A DNA stretch of 11,580 nucleotides from Streptosporangiaceae bacterium (GCA_030038715.1 JASHSO010000318.1:1-11580); one strand, 5' to 3'. Positions 1 through 6,589 are shown, counted from the stretch's first letter. Translations and numbers: made by a program. The notes: generated from the sequence alone by a model not told the origin.

Positions 1-802
1 TCGGACCGTCCATCCGGCGCTGCGCGCCGAACGTCAGCGCGTCTCCCGGGCCGAACACGGCAAGCTGGCCGGTTCGCACCGGTCGCCGCCCGGTGCCGAC
101 GGTCCCGGATCCTGCCAGCACGTAACCCAGGGCGTTGAAGTCAGGACGCCACGGCAGCCTCAGCTGAGCGCCGGGCTCGACGGTGGCATGCAGGAGCGTG
201 ATCGGAGTGTGGGTCACGCCAGGGCCGCGATGCCCGTCGACCTCCCCGGCGATCACCCGGATCAGCGTGCCGCCGTCCGGCGAGCTCAGCAACGCGACCT
301 GGCCCGCGCGGATGTCCTGGTAGCGCGGCGGCGCCATCTTGAGCCTGGCGGGGAGGTTGACCCAGAGCTGGAAGCCGTGGAAGCGGCCGCCGCTGGCAAC
401 CATGTCCTCCGGCGGCTCCTCGATGTGCAGGATGCCGCCGCCGGCGGTCATCCATTGAGTGTCGCCATTGGTGATCAGCCCGCCGCCGCCGTTGGAGTCC
501 TGATGGCGGAACGTGCCGTCGATCATGTACGTGACCGTCTCGAAACCACGGTGCGGATGCCAGGACGTGCCTCTTGGCTCACCGGGCGCGTAGTCCACCT
601 CGCCCATCTGGTCCATGTGGATGAACGGGTCGAGCGCGCGCAGGTCGACACCGGCGAACGCGCGGCGCACCGGGAAGCCCTCGCCCTCCAATGCCGACGG
701 AGCGGTCGTGACCGCCAGCACAGGCCGGTCGCGGCGGACGGCAGGATCCGGCTCGCTGATCCGCGGCAGCAGCAGGATGTCTTCGACGGTGACGGCTGGC
801 AT
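1..802 (-). CDS. Pirin family protein (cupin metalloprotein), 3' end cut by window edge
   Basis: Pirins are Fe(II)-binding bicupins; some are quercetin dioxygenases, others act as redox-dependent regulatory partners, so the substrate cannot be read from the sequence. About 267 residues are visible and the stop lies outside the window. The N-terminal cupin carries the pirin metal set: H82 and H84 in the WHPHRGFET motif, then H126 and E128 in a GGGILHIEEP stretch. The GDTQWMTAGGG segment between them is also typical. The start ATG follows AGGGAGG at good spacing. The gene lies 127 bp behind the TetR gene on the same strand, so read-through from the exporter operon is possible, but the spacer could also hold its own promoter. 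Family call is strong; function is open. Confidence 0.93.
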   Translation of the reverse strand, partial: MPAVTVEDILLLPRISEPDPAVRRDRPVLAVTTAPSALEGEGFPVRRAFAGVDLRALDPFIHMDQMGEVDYAPGEPRGTSWHPHRGFETVTYMIDGTFRHQDSNGGGGLITNGDTQWMTAGGGILHIEEPPEDMVASGGRFHGFQLWVNLPARLKMAPPRYQDIRAGQVALLSSPDGGTLIRVIAGEVDGHRGPGVTHTPITLLHATVEPGAQLRLPWRPDFNALGYVLAGSGTVGTGRRPVRTGQLAVFGPGDALTFGAQRRMDGP

Positions 803-929
803 GGCTACCTCCCTGTGACTAACCCTGCCACGCCAACATTAGTTGAACACGCAACATTCCTTGGGCGGCCGGGCATCCGGCAGTGGAGCCGCGATCTGCG
901 TCGCGACTGGTGGCGGCGCCGTACCGAAG

Positions 930-1553
930 TCAGACGGGCAGGCCCCGCTCCAGGTGGGCCAGCGCCCTGTCGATTCGGGCAAACAGGTCGGCGACGTCGA
1001 GCATTGTCTCGGTGTTCCAGGTCGGCTCGGCCGCGTTTACTGTGGTCGACATGATGACGCCCACGATCGCGCCCGCGAGGTTGCGCACTTCGAAGTCCTC
1101 CGGCTCGCGGCCAGTGCGCTCGGCGATGGTCTCGGCCATCTGGTTGATGGCGCGGGCGAACTCGTCCATGGCGCGGGCACGTATCTCGGGGATCGCCTGA
1201 GTGAGCTGCGCGGTCTCCCTGAACTGCTCGATTTCCTGCGGGCTCAGCATGCCGAGCGCTTCGGCGGCAGCGGCTCGGATCGCAGCGATGGGGCTCAGTT
1301 CCGGTGGCTGACTCTCCAGCGCCCATCTCGTCACGATGTCGAAGTCGTCCTGCAGGACGACGTCTTCCTTGGTGGGGAAATAGCGGAAGAACGTCGCAGG
1401 AGATACCTCCGCGGCGGCAGCGATCTGCTCAATGGTGGTTGCACCGTAGCCCTGTTCCCTGAAGAGCCTGAAGGCTTCGGTGCGGATCGCCGACCGGGTC
1501 TTCGCCTTCTTGCGCTCGCGCAACCCGGGGCCGCCGGCAGTCATGTCAGTCAT
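930..1553 (-). CDS. TetR/AcrR family transcriptional repressor
   Basis: A 207-residue one-domain regulator of normal TetR length. The N-terminal DNA-binding part spans roughly residues 15-64, with the helix-turn-helix at about 39-60 (TTIEQIAAAAEVSPATFFRYF), ending in the usual FPTKEDV junction. The C-terminal half is a variable all-helical ligand and dimer domain. The ATG at 1553 overlaps the TGA of the upstream MFS gene as ATGA, which favours this start over the ATG at 1544 and points to translational coupling. By context it most likely represses its own operon by binding the GATAG/CTATC array upstream of the exporter, and is released by an exporter substrate; this is inference. The inducer cannot be predicted. 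Confidence 0.95.
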   Translation of the reverse strand: MTDMTAGGPGLRERKKAKTRSAIRTEAFRLFREQGYGATTIEQIAAAAEVSPATFFRYFPTKEDVVLQDDFDIVTRWALESQPPELSPIAAIRAAAAEALGMLSPQEIEQFRETAQLTQAIPEIRARAMDEFARAINQMAETIAERTGREPEDFEVRNLAGAIVGVIMSTTVNAAEPTWNTETMLDVADLFARIDRALAHLERGLPV

Positions 1554-3181
1554 TGTGCCCGTGCCTCGGCCCGCGCCGCGTCGCCGGCCGTCGGCTCTGC
1601 AGCCGGCCGGGCGGGCTCGCCGACGCGGCGCGGCAGGAATGCCACGGCCAGCACCGCCGCCGTCACGGCGATGGCCGCGCTGACCCAAAGCATGAGGTCG
1701 ACCCCACTGGAGTACGCGTTGTGCACGGCCACCAGCAGGGCGGGGGAGCGCAGCGCGTCTGCCACCGCGACGCCGCCAGCGAGGCTGTTACGCGCAGCCT
1801 GCGCCGCTGCGGGTGACAAGCCGGCGACGCTGAGGTGGCTGCGGTAGGACGTGCTCAGCACCGTGCCGAGCACCGCCACCCCGATCGTGGCGCCCACCTG
1901 CTGGATCGCTCGCATCAGCGCCGACCCGGAGCCGCTGCGCTCCGGGGTGAGAGCACCAAGGGCCGCGTTCAGCGTGGTCGGCAGCGCAAGGCCCAGGCCG
2001 AGTCCGGTGATGGCGAACCAGCTGAGAATGAACCCCATCCCGCTGTTCGCTGACGTTCCCGTGCCGATCGCTAGGGCGATGGCCATGGCGGCGAATCCGG
2101 CGCCGGCAACCAGCCACGGTCCGAGGAGCGGCCCGCCGTTCGGTCGTCCTGTGGTTGGCTTGCGAGGGCTCTGCACGAGCTGGCCGGCCGCCAGGCCCAC
2201 CATCAGCCCGGCGATCAGTGCGAGTAGTCGGATGCCGCTGGCCAGCGAGTCCAGTCCGCGTACGTCGAGGAAGTACTGAGGCATCGCGAACGAGATGCCG
2301 AACAGCGCGAACGACACCATGGTGGCGAGCGTCGTGCCCCAACTGAAGCCAGCCGACCGCAGCAGCCGCAGGTCGACGAGTGGCTGGCGGTCAGCGCGAC
2401 GGCTGACGGCGCGCTCCCACTGCACGAAGCCGCCGAGGATCACCACCCCCGCCGACATCGTGGCGATCGCGACAGCATTCCCCCACCCGTTCTCGCCGGC
2501 CTTGATGATGCCGTAGGTGAGGGCGATCAACCCAGTGGCCGAGATCGCCACTCCGGTGACGTCGATCCGGGCCGGTCGTTCGCCGCGGGACTCGGGCAGC
2601 AGGAAGACGACCGCGAGCAGCGCGAGCGCCACGATCGGGATGTTGATCAGGAACACCGATCCCCACCAGAAGTGATCGAGCAGCCATCCGCCGACAATGG
2701 GGCCTATCGGGTAGCCGACGAATGCGGCGCCGCCCACTGCTCCGACCGCCTTCGACCGCTCGTCCGGGGCGAACATCACAGGCAGCACCGCCAGGGACAT
2801 CGGCAGGATGACGGCAGCCGCGATGCCGAGCACCGAGCGCGCCGCGATCAGCTCTCCCGGAGTGCGCGAGTAGGCGCAGGCCAACGAGGCGACACCGAAC
2901 AACACGAGCGCCGCAAGCATGATCCGGCGGCGGCCGATCCGGTCACCGAGCAGTCCGGCCGGCAGCAGCGCCGCCGCGATGACCAGGCTGTAGGCGTCCA
3001 CGAACCACTGCAGGTCGCTGGTGGAGGCGTGCATGCTGGCCGAGATCGTCGGCAGCGCCAGTGACAGGACGAACAGGTCAAGACCGACGACCAGCACGCT
3101 CAGCGCGAGGGCTGCCACGGCCCACCAGCGGCGCGGGTCCGTACCTGCGGCCGGGCTGCTGGTGGAGTATGTGTGAGACAT
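1550..3181 (-). CDS. MFS drug exporter, DHA2 (EmrB/QacA, 14-helix) type
   Basis: A 543-residue inner-membrane proton antiporter of the length usual for 14-helix DHA2 exporters. It shows motif D1 (LDLFVLSLALP, about residues 34-44), motif A after helix 2 (GLLGDRIGRRRI, about 76-87) and the antiporter motif C in helix 5 (GYPIGPIVGGWL, about 157-168). Many further hydrophobic segments follow, and the C-terminus is an Ala/Glu/Arg-rich cytoplasmic tail. An in-frame GTG at 3190 would add three residues; I prefer the ATG at 3181 because GGTGG lies five bases before it. It is the first gene of a minus-strand operon with the TetR gene, which overlaps its stop. Substrates are probably toxic organic compounds or antibiotics; the specific one is not readable. 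Confidence 0.93.
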   Translation of the reverse strand: MSHTYSTSSPAAGTDPRRWWAVAALALSVLVVGLDLFVLSLALPTISASMHASTSDLQWFVDAYSLVIAAALLPAGLLGDRIGRRRIMLAALVLFGVASLACAYSRTPGELIAARSVLGIAAAVILPMSLAVLPVMFAPDERSKAVGAVGGAAFVGYPIGPIVGGWLLDHFWWGSVFLINIPIVALALLAVVFLLPESRGERPARIDVTGVAISATGLIALTYGIIKAGENGWGNAVAIATMSAGVVILGGFVQWERAVSRRADRQPLVDLRLLRSAGFSWGTTLATMVSFALFGISFAMPQYFLDVRGLDSLASGIRLLALIAGLMVGLAAGQLVQSPRKPTTGRPNGGPLLGPWLVAGAGFAAMAIALAIGTGTSANSGMGFILSWFAITGLGLGLALPTTLNAALGALTPERSGSGSALMRAIQQVGATIGVAVLGTVLSTSYRSHLSVAGLSPAAAQAARNSLAGGVAVADALRSPALLVAVHNAYSSGVDLMLWVSAAIAVTAAVLAVAFLPRRVGEPARPAAEPTAGDAARAEARAQ

Positions 3182-3222
3182 CGCGGCCACCGCCTCGTCG
3201 ATACTGAGTGTTGCTCTAATAC

Positions 3223-3244
3223 GATAGACGCTATCAAAAGATAG
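3223..3244. promoter_or_regulatory. Candidate TetR operator: GATAG-acg-CTATC-aaaa-GATAG
   Basis: Three 5-bp half-sites alternate in orientation (GATAG at 3223-3227, CTATC at 3231-3235, GATAG at 3240-3244), giving two overlapping perfect palindromes that share the central half-site. They lie 42-63 bp upstream of the exporter start, in the only AT-rich stretch of the spacer, where a minus-strand promoter is expected. TetR dimers bind short palindromes, often as two dimers on overlapping sites. I see no convincing pair of minus-strand promoter boxes, so the promoter itself is not assigned. Confidence 0.5.
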
Positions 3245-3250
3245 TTGACA

Positions 3251-3633
3251 TCACAATGCCTTTCGGCCTTACGGCAAGCTAGTCGCCGCATCGGGGTCGC
3301 GCCTGCCGTGGTCGCGGGCGTCAGCTGCGGCGGTGGCGGGCCGCAGCGGTCGCGCTCACCGGCCCGAGCTGCCATGTTGGCGGGCCTCAGCGGTCGCGCT
3401 CACGGGCCTAAGCCACCGGCCCAGGCAAGTTACAACGTCCTTCCGATCCGAACCGCTGCGCCTTAGCGGCACGCTGCATGGTATGGAACTAGCGGCGGAG
3501 CAGAAGCCCGTGACAACACGCATGAAACTCGCTTTCCGGGGGAGCCAGAGCGCATAGGTCCCGTTAGGGCGGGGTGCCAACCTGGCTCCGCTGCGATTGA
3601 CTAGAAGTCTCACAGCAAGGAAGGAGCCGTGAG
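3251..3633. other. Gene-poor spacer before the universal stress gene
   Basis: About 380 bases with no convincing gene. It holds the two 30-bp direct repeats listed separately. It also has an 8-bp inverted repeat, GGAGCCAG at 3541-3548 and CTGGCTCC at 3582-3589, which could fold in the leader of the downstream gene. A strong ribosome-binding sequence, AAGGAAGGAG, lies just before the GTG start at 3634. A perfect TTGACA at 3245-3250 on the plus strand has no good -10 partner at normal spacing. Confidence 0.4.
3335..3408. repeat. Two 30-bp near-identical direct repeats
   Basis: The 30 bases at 3335-3364 recur at 3379-3408 with two mismatches (positions 9 and 26 of the unit), a 44-bp period. The shared core is CAGCGGTCGCGCTCAC. 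There are only two clear copies and no array-like continuation on either side. Confidence 0.75.
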
Positions 3634-4161
3634 GTGTACGTGCAGAGGGTCGTCACGGGCGTAAGCGGTACTGCGGGCAGCCTGCAGGCCCTGAGGTTCG
3701 CGGCCGAGATGGCCAGGAGCAACGGTGCGGTCCTGATGCCGGTGATGGCATGGACTCCGCCCGGCGGCGAGCTTGCTGACCGCCGCTATCCCTGCGCCGC
3801 GCTGCGCGATCTGTGGGAGACGTCCGCCCGCGACCGGCTTTGCCGGGCAGTGGAGCTCGCGATCGGCGGTCCGCCGCTAGATCTCGGGTTCGATACGCGG
3901 GTGGTTAAGGGCGAAGCCGGCCGGGTCCTGATTCACGTCGCCGATGGCGCGGGCGACGTGCTGGTCATCGGTGCCGGTAGGCGCGGCACCGGGCGCCGCC
4001 TGCTGACGTGCAGCGTTGCCCGGTTCTGTGTCGCTCACGCGACATGCCCGGTCGTCACCATACCGCCGTCCAGGCTGGCCGCCGAATTGCACGGGCTGCA
4101 CGGCTGGATGCTCCGGCACCGGATGCATCTGGACGACGCGGAATTGGGTGCCGCAGCCTGA
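3634..4161 (+). CDS. Universal stress protein (UspA-like), single domain with degenerate ATP site
   Basis: A 175-residue single Usp domain (about residues 3-145) with a 30-residue C-terminal extension. The alpha/beta pattern is clear: RVVTGVSGTAGS at the first strand, a hydrophobic DVLVIGAG strand at about 108-115, and CPVVTIPP at the end. ATP-binding members have an Asp in the first strand loop (V-D-G/S) and a G-2x-G-9x-G-S/T motif. Here the Asp position is S11, and in the second motif the second Gly is R116 and the last Gly is C126, while S127 remains. It therefore looks like a Usp that does not bind ATP normally. The GTG start is supported by GGAG seven bases upstream. The VOC gene follows on the same strand after 96 bp. 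Role in stress is family inference only. Confidence 0.88.
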   Translation: MYVQRVVTGVSGTAGSLQALRFAAEMARSNGAVLMPVMAWTPPGGELADRRYPCAALRDLWETSARDRLCRAVELAIGGPPLDLGFDTRVVKGEAGRVLIHVADGAGDVLVIGAGRRGTGRRLLTCSVARFCVAHATCPVVTIPPSRLAAELHGLHGWMLRHRMHLDDAELGAAA

Positions 4162-4167
4162 GTCCGG

Positions 4168-4220
4168 CGGCCCGGCGCTGACGGATTTCGCCAGTCAGGG
4201 GGAGACTGGAAGCCGGGCCG
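4168..4220 (+). promoter_or_regulatory. Nested stem structure between the stress protein and VOC genes
   Basis: A perfect 9-bp outer stem (CGGCCCGGC at 4168-4176 with GCCGGGCCG at 4212-4220) encloses a perfect 6-bp hairpin, CCAGTC at 4191-4196 with GACTGG at 4204-4209 and loop AGGGGGA. It starts 6 bases after the stress-protein stop and ends 26 bases before the ribosome-binding site of the VOC gene. It could end transcription, stabilise the upstream mRNA, or control the downstream gene. No U-tract follows. Confidence 0.45.
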
Positions 4221-4257
4221 GAGCGCGGCCTGCCGTCGGCGAGAAAAGGAGGCAGGA

Positions 4258-4776
4258 ATGCCGGAGCCACAGGGCGATGAACTGGCCAGAGTGCGTGCGC
4301 GCAGGGAGGAACTGCGCAAGCGGTACCTGCGCCCGATCGACGTCCGTCCGCCGAGCACAGTCAGCGGTGTCCACCATCTGGCGCTGATCTGCAAGGACGC
4401 CGAGGAGACCATCAAGTTCTACCAGGAATTCCTCGGCTTTCCCCTGGTCGAGCTGGTGGAGAACCGCGACTACGCGGGCTCGAACCACTTCTTCTTCGAT
4501 ATCGGCAACCACAACCTGCTCGGCTTCTTCGACTTCCCCGGATACGAGCACCCGCCGTGGCAGGAGACGATCGGCGGTGTGCAGCACCTGGCCATCTCCG
4601 TGACAGCGGACCAGTTCGAGGCGGCGAAGAAGAAGCTGGAGGCGGCCGGCGTCGATTACCTGGGCCCGGACCGCGGCGCCGACACCAGCATGTACTTCCG
4701 TGATCCAAACGGCATCGGGCTCGAGCTCTACCGCGAGGACCTTGGCACGTTCGAGGGCGAGCTGCTGGTCGAGTAG
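4258..4776 (+). CDS. VOC family protein (glyoxalase/dioxygenase-like metalloenzyme)
   Basis: A 172-residue protein with one vicinal-oxygen-chelate fold formed by two beta-alpha-beta-beta-beta modules (about residues 36-95 and 106-160). The likely metal ligands are visible: H40 in GVHHLAL at the first strand, H110 in GVQHLAIS at the start of the second module, and E156 in DPNGIGLELYR near the end. A charged N-terminal helix (residues 8-24, rich in Arg and Glu) precedes the fold. VOC enzymes include glyoxalase I, extradiol dioxygenases, epimerases and fosfomycin or bleomycin resistance proteins; the sequence does not say which. The ATG follows a strong AAAGGAGG. It may share a transcript with the upstream stress protein but could be separated from it by the stem structure between them. 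Confidence 0.9.
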   Translation: MPEPQGDELARVRARREELRKRYLRPIDVRPPSTVSGVHHLALICKDAEETIKFYQEFLGFPLVELVENRDYAGSNHFFFDIGNHNLLGFFDFPGYEHPPWQETIGGVQHLAISVTADQFEAAKKKLEAAGVDYLGPDRGADTSMYFRDPNGIGLELYREDLGTFEGELLVE

Positions 4777-4789
4777 TCGCGTGCGCCTG

Positions 4790-5137
4790 TCAGCGGGGCC
4801 GGTGCTGGGCCGATCGCAGCAGGCGGCTCGCGATCGAGTTGTCGCTGCCCTGCTCCGGTATCAGCACCCAGCTGGCCAGGTACAGCGGGATCCCGGCCAG
4901 GTAGAGCGGCACGAAGCCGAGGAAGGGGAGGCCGGTGAAACCGAGGATCGTGATCACGACGATCGCGACCCGGACTACGGTGACGTCGGTGCCGAGGTAA
5001 TCCGCGAAGCCCGCGGCGACCCCAGCCAGCATCCGGCCCCGGATTGGCCGCCGGAGCTGGCGCGCGGAGTGGCTGCCGGCCGGCTCCTCGCTGTTGCCGC
5101 TGCTTGTGGCGCCGATGCCATCAGGTGTCGTGCTCAT
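4790..5137 (-). CDS. PspC domain-containing small membrane protein
   Basis: A 115-residue protein with a PspC domain at about residues 28-95. A polar N-terminus rich in Ser and Gly leads into RQLRRPIRGRMLAGVAAGFADYLGTD, the signature cytoplasmic stretch of PspC. Two hydrophobic segments follow (roughly 52-70 and 72-92), ending in ASWVLIPE. PspC proteins sense or signal envelope stress; in actinobacteria the domain often stands alone, without PspA, or is fused to histidine kinases. No pspA or kinase is present here, so the partner is unknown. Its stop lies 13 bp from the stop of the convergent VOC gene. Only a weak GGGAA precedes the ATG. Confidence 0.92.
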   Translation of the reverse strand: MSTTPDGIGATSSGNSEEPAGSHSARQLRRPIRGRMLAGVAAGFADYLGTDVTVVRVAIVVITILGFTGLPFLGFVPLYLAGIPLYLASWVLIPEQGSDNSIASRLLRSAQHRPR

Positions 5138-5245
5138 ATTCCCAGCCTGCCGCGGACTTAACGGTCGTGGTATCGGGGAGAACCCTCAGCCGACCCTGAT
5201 CTGACGACCGCGGCGAAGCCAGCCCGGTCGGGCCCGAGCCGTCGC

Positions 5246-5273
5246 AGCCGTGCCCTAAGCCGGGCTAACGGCT
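5246..5273 (-). terminator. Hairpin overlapping the DUF3052 stop codon
   Basis: An outer 6-bp stem (AGCCGT at 5246-5251, ACGGCT at 5268-5273) stacks on an inner 4-bp stem (GCCC at 5252-5255, GGGC at 5262-5265), with a two-base bulge and a six-base loop. On the minus strand it begins inside the last codons of DUF3052 and includes the TAG stop. There is no U-tract, as is common for terminators of GC-rich actinobacteria. It probably ends the XdhC-DUF3052 transcript. Confidence 0.5.
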
Positions 5274-5684
5274 CTCCCGCCGAATCGCTAGGCGCAGGCC
5301 GGTCCAGGTCTGGTCGATCGCGCAGACCTTGTTGTCCACCAGGCCAGTAGGCAGCGCTACCTCGCGTACGACGCTGTCGGTCATGTCTGTGACGACCTTG
5401 GCTGACCTCTTCGGCCAGGCGATCCACAGGCCGCATGTCGGAGCCATGCGGGCACGCAGCCGGGGCAGCTCGGCCGCTAGTTCGGCGCGCTCTGTCACGA
5501 AAACCACGATCACGTCGTAACGCGCGTCGTCTGCCAGGTCGGTGTGCACGCTCGCGATGTCAGGCAGCTCGCCGATGGCGTCCTCGAGCCACTCCGGCGC
5601 CCCGATGAGCGCGACCTCGTCGCCCTCGCCGATGCCCAGCTTGCGCGGCAGCGGCACTTGCGAGTAAACCGTCGGCTCGCCCAA
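5265..5684 (-). CDS. DUF3052 family protein
   Basis: A 139-residue cytoplasmic protein of the actinobacterial DUF3052 family, whose function is not established. Recognisable parts are PLPRKLGIGEGDEVALIGAP near the N-terminus (about 12-30), a DVIVVFVTERAEL strand-helix at about 58-70, GLWIAWPKRSAKVVTDMTDS (about 86-105), and the C-terminal VDNKVCAIDQTWTGLRLAIR. The start is a TTG, supported by a very strong GGGAGGGGG seven bases before it; the next in-frame option, GTG at 5657, would lose the conserved beginning. The XdhC gene ends 30 bp upstream on the same strand, so the two are likely one operon. A hairpin overlaps its stop. Confidence 0.92.
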   Translation of the reverse strand: MGEPTVYSQVPLPRKLGIGEGDEVALIGAPEWLEDAIGELPDIASVHTDLADDARYDVIVVFVTERAELAAELPRLRARMAPTCGLWIAWPKRSAKVVTDMTDSVVREVALPTGLVDNKVCAIDQTWTGLRLAIRRESR

Positions 5685-5714
5685 TCCGCCCCCTCCCGGC
5701 CCGGAGAGCCAGGG

Positions 5715-6251
5715 TCAGAACTCGAAGCCGCCCGGCCTGCCATTCCGATCGGCGATCAACCCGGCCAGCGTCGCGATGGCAATCTCGGCTGGTGCACGCG
5801 AGCCTATGTTGAGGCCGATCGGCCGGTGCACTCGGCTGACCTGTTCTGCGGGCACGCCAAGCTCGGCCAGCGCCGTGATATGCGGCGGCTCGGGCACCCG
5901 CGGACTGCCCATGATGCCGACCCACCGGACGTCGGCGGCAAGCGCATCGCGGAGCTGCGGGCCAAGCTCGGGCCTGTGGTGATCGGTTACGACCACGTCC
6001 GTGCCGTCGGCGACGAGGCCAGCCACGCCGGTAAGGCTGGCCGTCACTTCCGCGAACTCGCCGTCGGCCGCCTTCGCAAGCTCTGGATCGGGCTCCACCA
6101 GCACGGCGCGGTAACCAGCATCAGCTGCGTAGCGGAGCAGGAAGCCAGCGACCGGCGAGGCGAACACGGCGACCAGCGCTCTCTGCTCCCCGGGGACCGC
6201 GGCTTTGCCATGCGCGACGTCGCAACTCGGGTCGTGATCAGGACCGGCCAT
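5715..6251 (-). CDS. XdhC family protein, Rossmann (C-terminal) domain only
   Basis: XdhC/CoxI proteins help insert sulfurated molybdenum cofactor into enzymes such as xanthine or CO dehydrogenase. This 178-residue protein matches the XdhC C-terminal Rossmann domain. It has VAVFASPVAGFLLRYAADAG (nucleotide-fold start, about 27-46), VLVEPDPELA, TDVVVTDH (about 83-90), the hallmark VRWVGIMGSPR (about 108-118), and the C-terminal HRPIGLNIGSRAPAEIAIA motif. The separate N-terminal XdhC_CoxI domain is absent. I used the only ATG, but it has no ribosome-binding site. The frame keeps coding-like third positions for about 17 more codons upstream, to a possible CTG start at 6302. It is divergent from a Mop-domain gene, which supports a molybdenum role. 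DUF3052 follows 30 bp downstream. Confidence 0.85.
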   Translation of the reverse strand: MAGPDHDPSCDVAHGKAAVPGEQRALVAVFASPVAGFLLRYAADAGYRAVLVEPDPELAKAADGEFAEVTASLTGVAGLVADGTDVVVTDHHRPELGPQLRDALAADVRWVGIMGSPRVPEPPHITALAELGVPAEQVSRVHRPIGLNIGSRAPAEIAIATLAGLIADRNGRPGGFEF

Positions 6252-6352
6252 GGCAACGAGCTTGCCATCGCCGCTGGCGGTCGGCAACTGGCGGACGACC
6301 AGGCCCGCACTGGCAGAATGCCAGCACCAGTAGCTAAGCGAATGGAGCAGCC

Positions 6353-6562
6353 ATGCGACTGAGCGCGCGCAACAAGATAACCGCAACGGTGACGGCCGTC
6401 ACCCGTGGCGAGGCCACCGCCAACGTGGTGCTAGACGCCGGCGGCGTCAGGCTCGTCGCCTCGATCACCGTGGAAGCCGCCGACGAGCTCGGCCTAGCCG
6501 AGGGCAAGCAGGTGATCGCCGTGGTGAAAGCCTCGGACGTGATTGTCGCAGTGTCCGACTAA
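6353..6562 (+). CDS. Mop/TOBE domain molybdate-binding protein (molbindin-like)
   Basis: A 69-residue protein made of one Mop (TOBE) domain. It shows the family opening LSARNKITATVTAV, then VTRGEATANVVLD and the end GKQVIAVVKASDVIVAV. Molbindins of this size form oligomeric rings that bind molybdate or tungstate and are thought to buffer or store the oxyanion in the cytoplasm. No helix-turn-helix or ABC ATPase is attached, so it is not ModE or ModC. The ATG follows TGGAG. It is divergent from XdhC across about 100 bp, which suggests shared control and a common link to molybdoenzymes. A flavin oxidoreductase gene follows on the same strand. Confidence 0.92.
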   Translation: MRLSARNKITATVTAVTRGEATANVVLDAGGVRLVASITVEAADELGLAEGKQVIAVVKASDVIVAVSD

Positions 6563-6574
6563 GCAGTGCCCGGA

Positions 6575-6589
6575 GCGGGCCGGACCCGC
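6575..6589 (+). terminator. Short GC hairpin after the Mop gene
   Basis: GCGGG at 6575-6579 pairs with CCCGC at 6585-6589 around a five-base loop, 12 bp after the Mop stop. There is no U-tract and the stem is short, so it may only weaken read-through into the next gene. Confidence 0.25.

Noticed and set aside
188..1847. Long plus-strand open frames opposite the pirin, TetR and MFS genes
   Set aside because: They are Arg/Ala/Gly-rich with no recognisable domain and lie antisense to genes with clear family motifs. Such frames are expected in GC-rich DNA.
3245..3280. TTGACA at 3245-3250 as a plus-strand promoter for the stress gene
   Set aside because: No acceptable -10 box lies 16-19 bp downstream and the gene starts about 380 bp away; it may be part of the operator region instead.
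3483..3557. A 24-codon plus-strand mini-ORF in the spacer before the stress gene
   Set aside because: No ribosome-binding site, no recognisable sequence, and one of many short frames in the region.
5544..6362. A 272-codon plus-strand open frame opposite DUF3052 and XdhC
   Set aside because: Its codon bias is that of an antisense shadow and it shows no domain; the minus-strand genes match known families throughout.
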